Positions 63,370 through 64,000 of a stretch of DNA of 64,000 bases are shown one piece after another. The notes beneath the pieces are model-generated. The model was given only the letters and a program-made list of their open reading frames with translations, was not told the origin of the DNA and did no database searches. Position 1 is the first letter of the stretch. Every line of letters starts with the position of its first letter. This stretch comes from Sycobia sp. Sy_11 (taxonomy: Eukaryota; Arthropoda; Insecta; Hymenoptera; Epichrysomallidae): the NCBI GenBank assembly GCA_018907035.1, contig JACCIC010000054.1, positions 647,001 through 711,000 on the forward strand. The letters are read 5' to 3'. A program made the position numbers and the translations under genes.

Positions 63370-64000
63370 AGACTAGAATTTTGAATTTACAAAATTCATC
63401 TCGATGTAATAAAGAAAACATTTAGAAAAGTTGAAGTATTCTACAAAGAGAACTTTCGCATAATGATCATTATAACAATGCAAGTCCTTTTAAAAAATAA
63501 AATAATTCTGTCTTTGATCTCGACTGGTGCATGTAATCCCGTCATCTTACCTGACAATTAATTTTTGAAGAAGAAAACGAACTTTTTGCAATTATTAGAA
63601 AGAATACTAAATTTCAAACGAAGGTTTTCTCTTGAAAAACTACCTCACCTTTCATTTACAATTATATTTAATCATTATAATTATTACACCAACACGACTT
63701 GTGTTCGACAAAATTCAAATAATGGAATCATATATGATTTCATCATGCTTGGTAATACAGAGAAAAATATTTAATTGAGACTATAATTAGTAAATGGTAC
63801 TGAAATAAAAAACATAGTAAACTCTTGAATTTAGAATTTATTTACTAAAATAAAGACGCCTTTAAGAATTACTACCGCATGTAGCCTTCAGAAAAGCATC
63901 TATTCTAAAGAGAATGCGATCATATAGATACATGTTATTCCAACTTAATAAGTATCACTTATATAAAAGTTCTTATATAATTGAATGCTACTATGCATGT
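63370..64000. other. AT-rich window end, nothing recognised
   Basis: One 69-codon low-complexity frame on the + strand. No supporting signals. Confidence 0.45.

Noticed and set aside
1..64000. CRISPR arrays, bacterial operons and rRNA or intact tRNA genes
   Set aside because: Nothing of the kind seen; introns, TATA/initiator pairs and eukaryotic transposons point to nuclear insect DNA. The tRNA-like sequences are SINE heads, not full cloverleaf genes.

Overview
The window looks like AT-rich arthropod (insect) nuclear DNA. Coding exons stand out as GC-richer islands split by introns with canonical GT/AG ends. Long (TA)n microsatellites and decayed mariner, non-LTR and SINE copies are scattered throughout. 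A hymenopteran, perhaps an ant, would fit, but no feature proves it.

Three loci can be read as genes, all on the + strand. (1) 20699-23995 encodes a secreted, acidic, His-rich protein of about 850 residues. It has five diverged copies of a DY/EY-x-HPPHH motif and a charged helical C-terminal region. (2) 32566-38200 encodes a secreted protein made almost entirely of tandem 47-residue repeats (FFPDYEG-HPPQHN-KKG) and 94-residue higher-order repeats. The two share an unusual architecture: a first coding exon of only ATG CAA G, a phase-1 intron of 714-744 bp, then a signal peptide encoded at the start of exon 2. They also share the DY-x-HPPHH motif, so I read them as tandem paralogues of a fast-evolving secreted family that I do not recognise. 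(3) 47094-53823 is a ten-exon GH35 beta-galactosidase with both catalytic glutamates and a signal peptide. Its exon 6 carries one extra base that breaks the frame.

Region by region: 1-5.3 kb holds a decayed jockey-like reverse transcriptase (minus strand) and a possible terminal exon at 5.2 kb. 5.3-20.6 kb is mostly intergenic, with several GC-richer islands, (TA)n tracts and one convincing unidentified minus-strand exon at 14.9-15.1 kb. 20.7-38.5 kb holds the two repeat-protein genes, with a dead mariner between them (30.5-31.6 kb). 38.5-46.9 kb is intergenic, with a tRNA-derived SINE, a GC-rich island and a second dead mariner. 46.9-53.9 kb is the beta-galactosidase gene; its large intron 7 holds a hammerhead-like motif and its intron 8 a SINE copy. 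54-64 kb holds an orphan zinc-finger-like ORF, a 1.19-kb mariner with both ends and a TA target duplication, decayed coding remnants, a large (TA)n tract and a third SINE fragment.

The best candidate for something undescribed is the tandem repeat-protein pair. Recent homogenisation of the second gene's repeats, a 307-bp out-of-frame duplication inside it and decaying repeats past its stop show a locus in flux. Any function (processed peptide precursor, secreted metal-binding or adhesive protein) is inference only.
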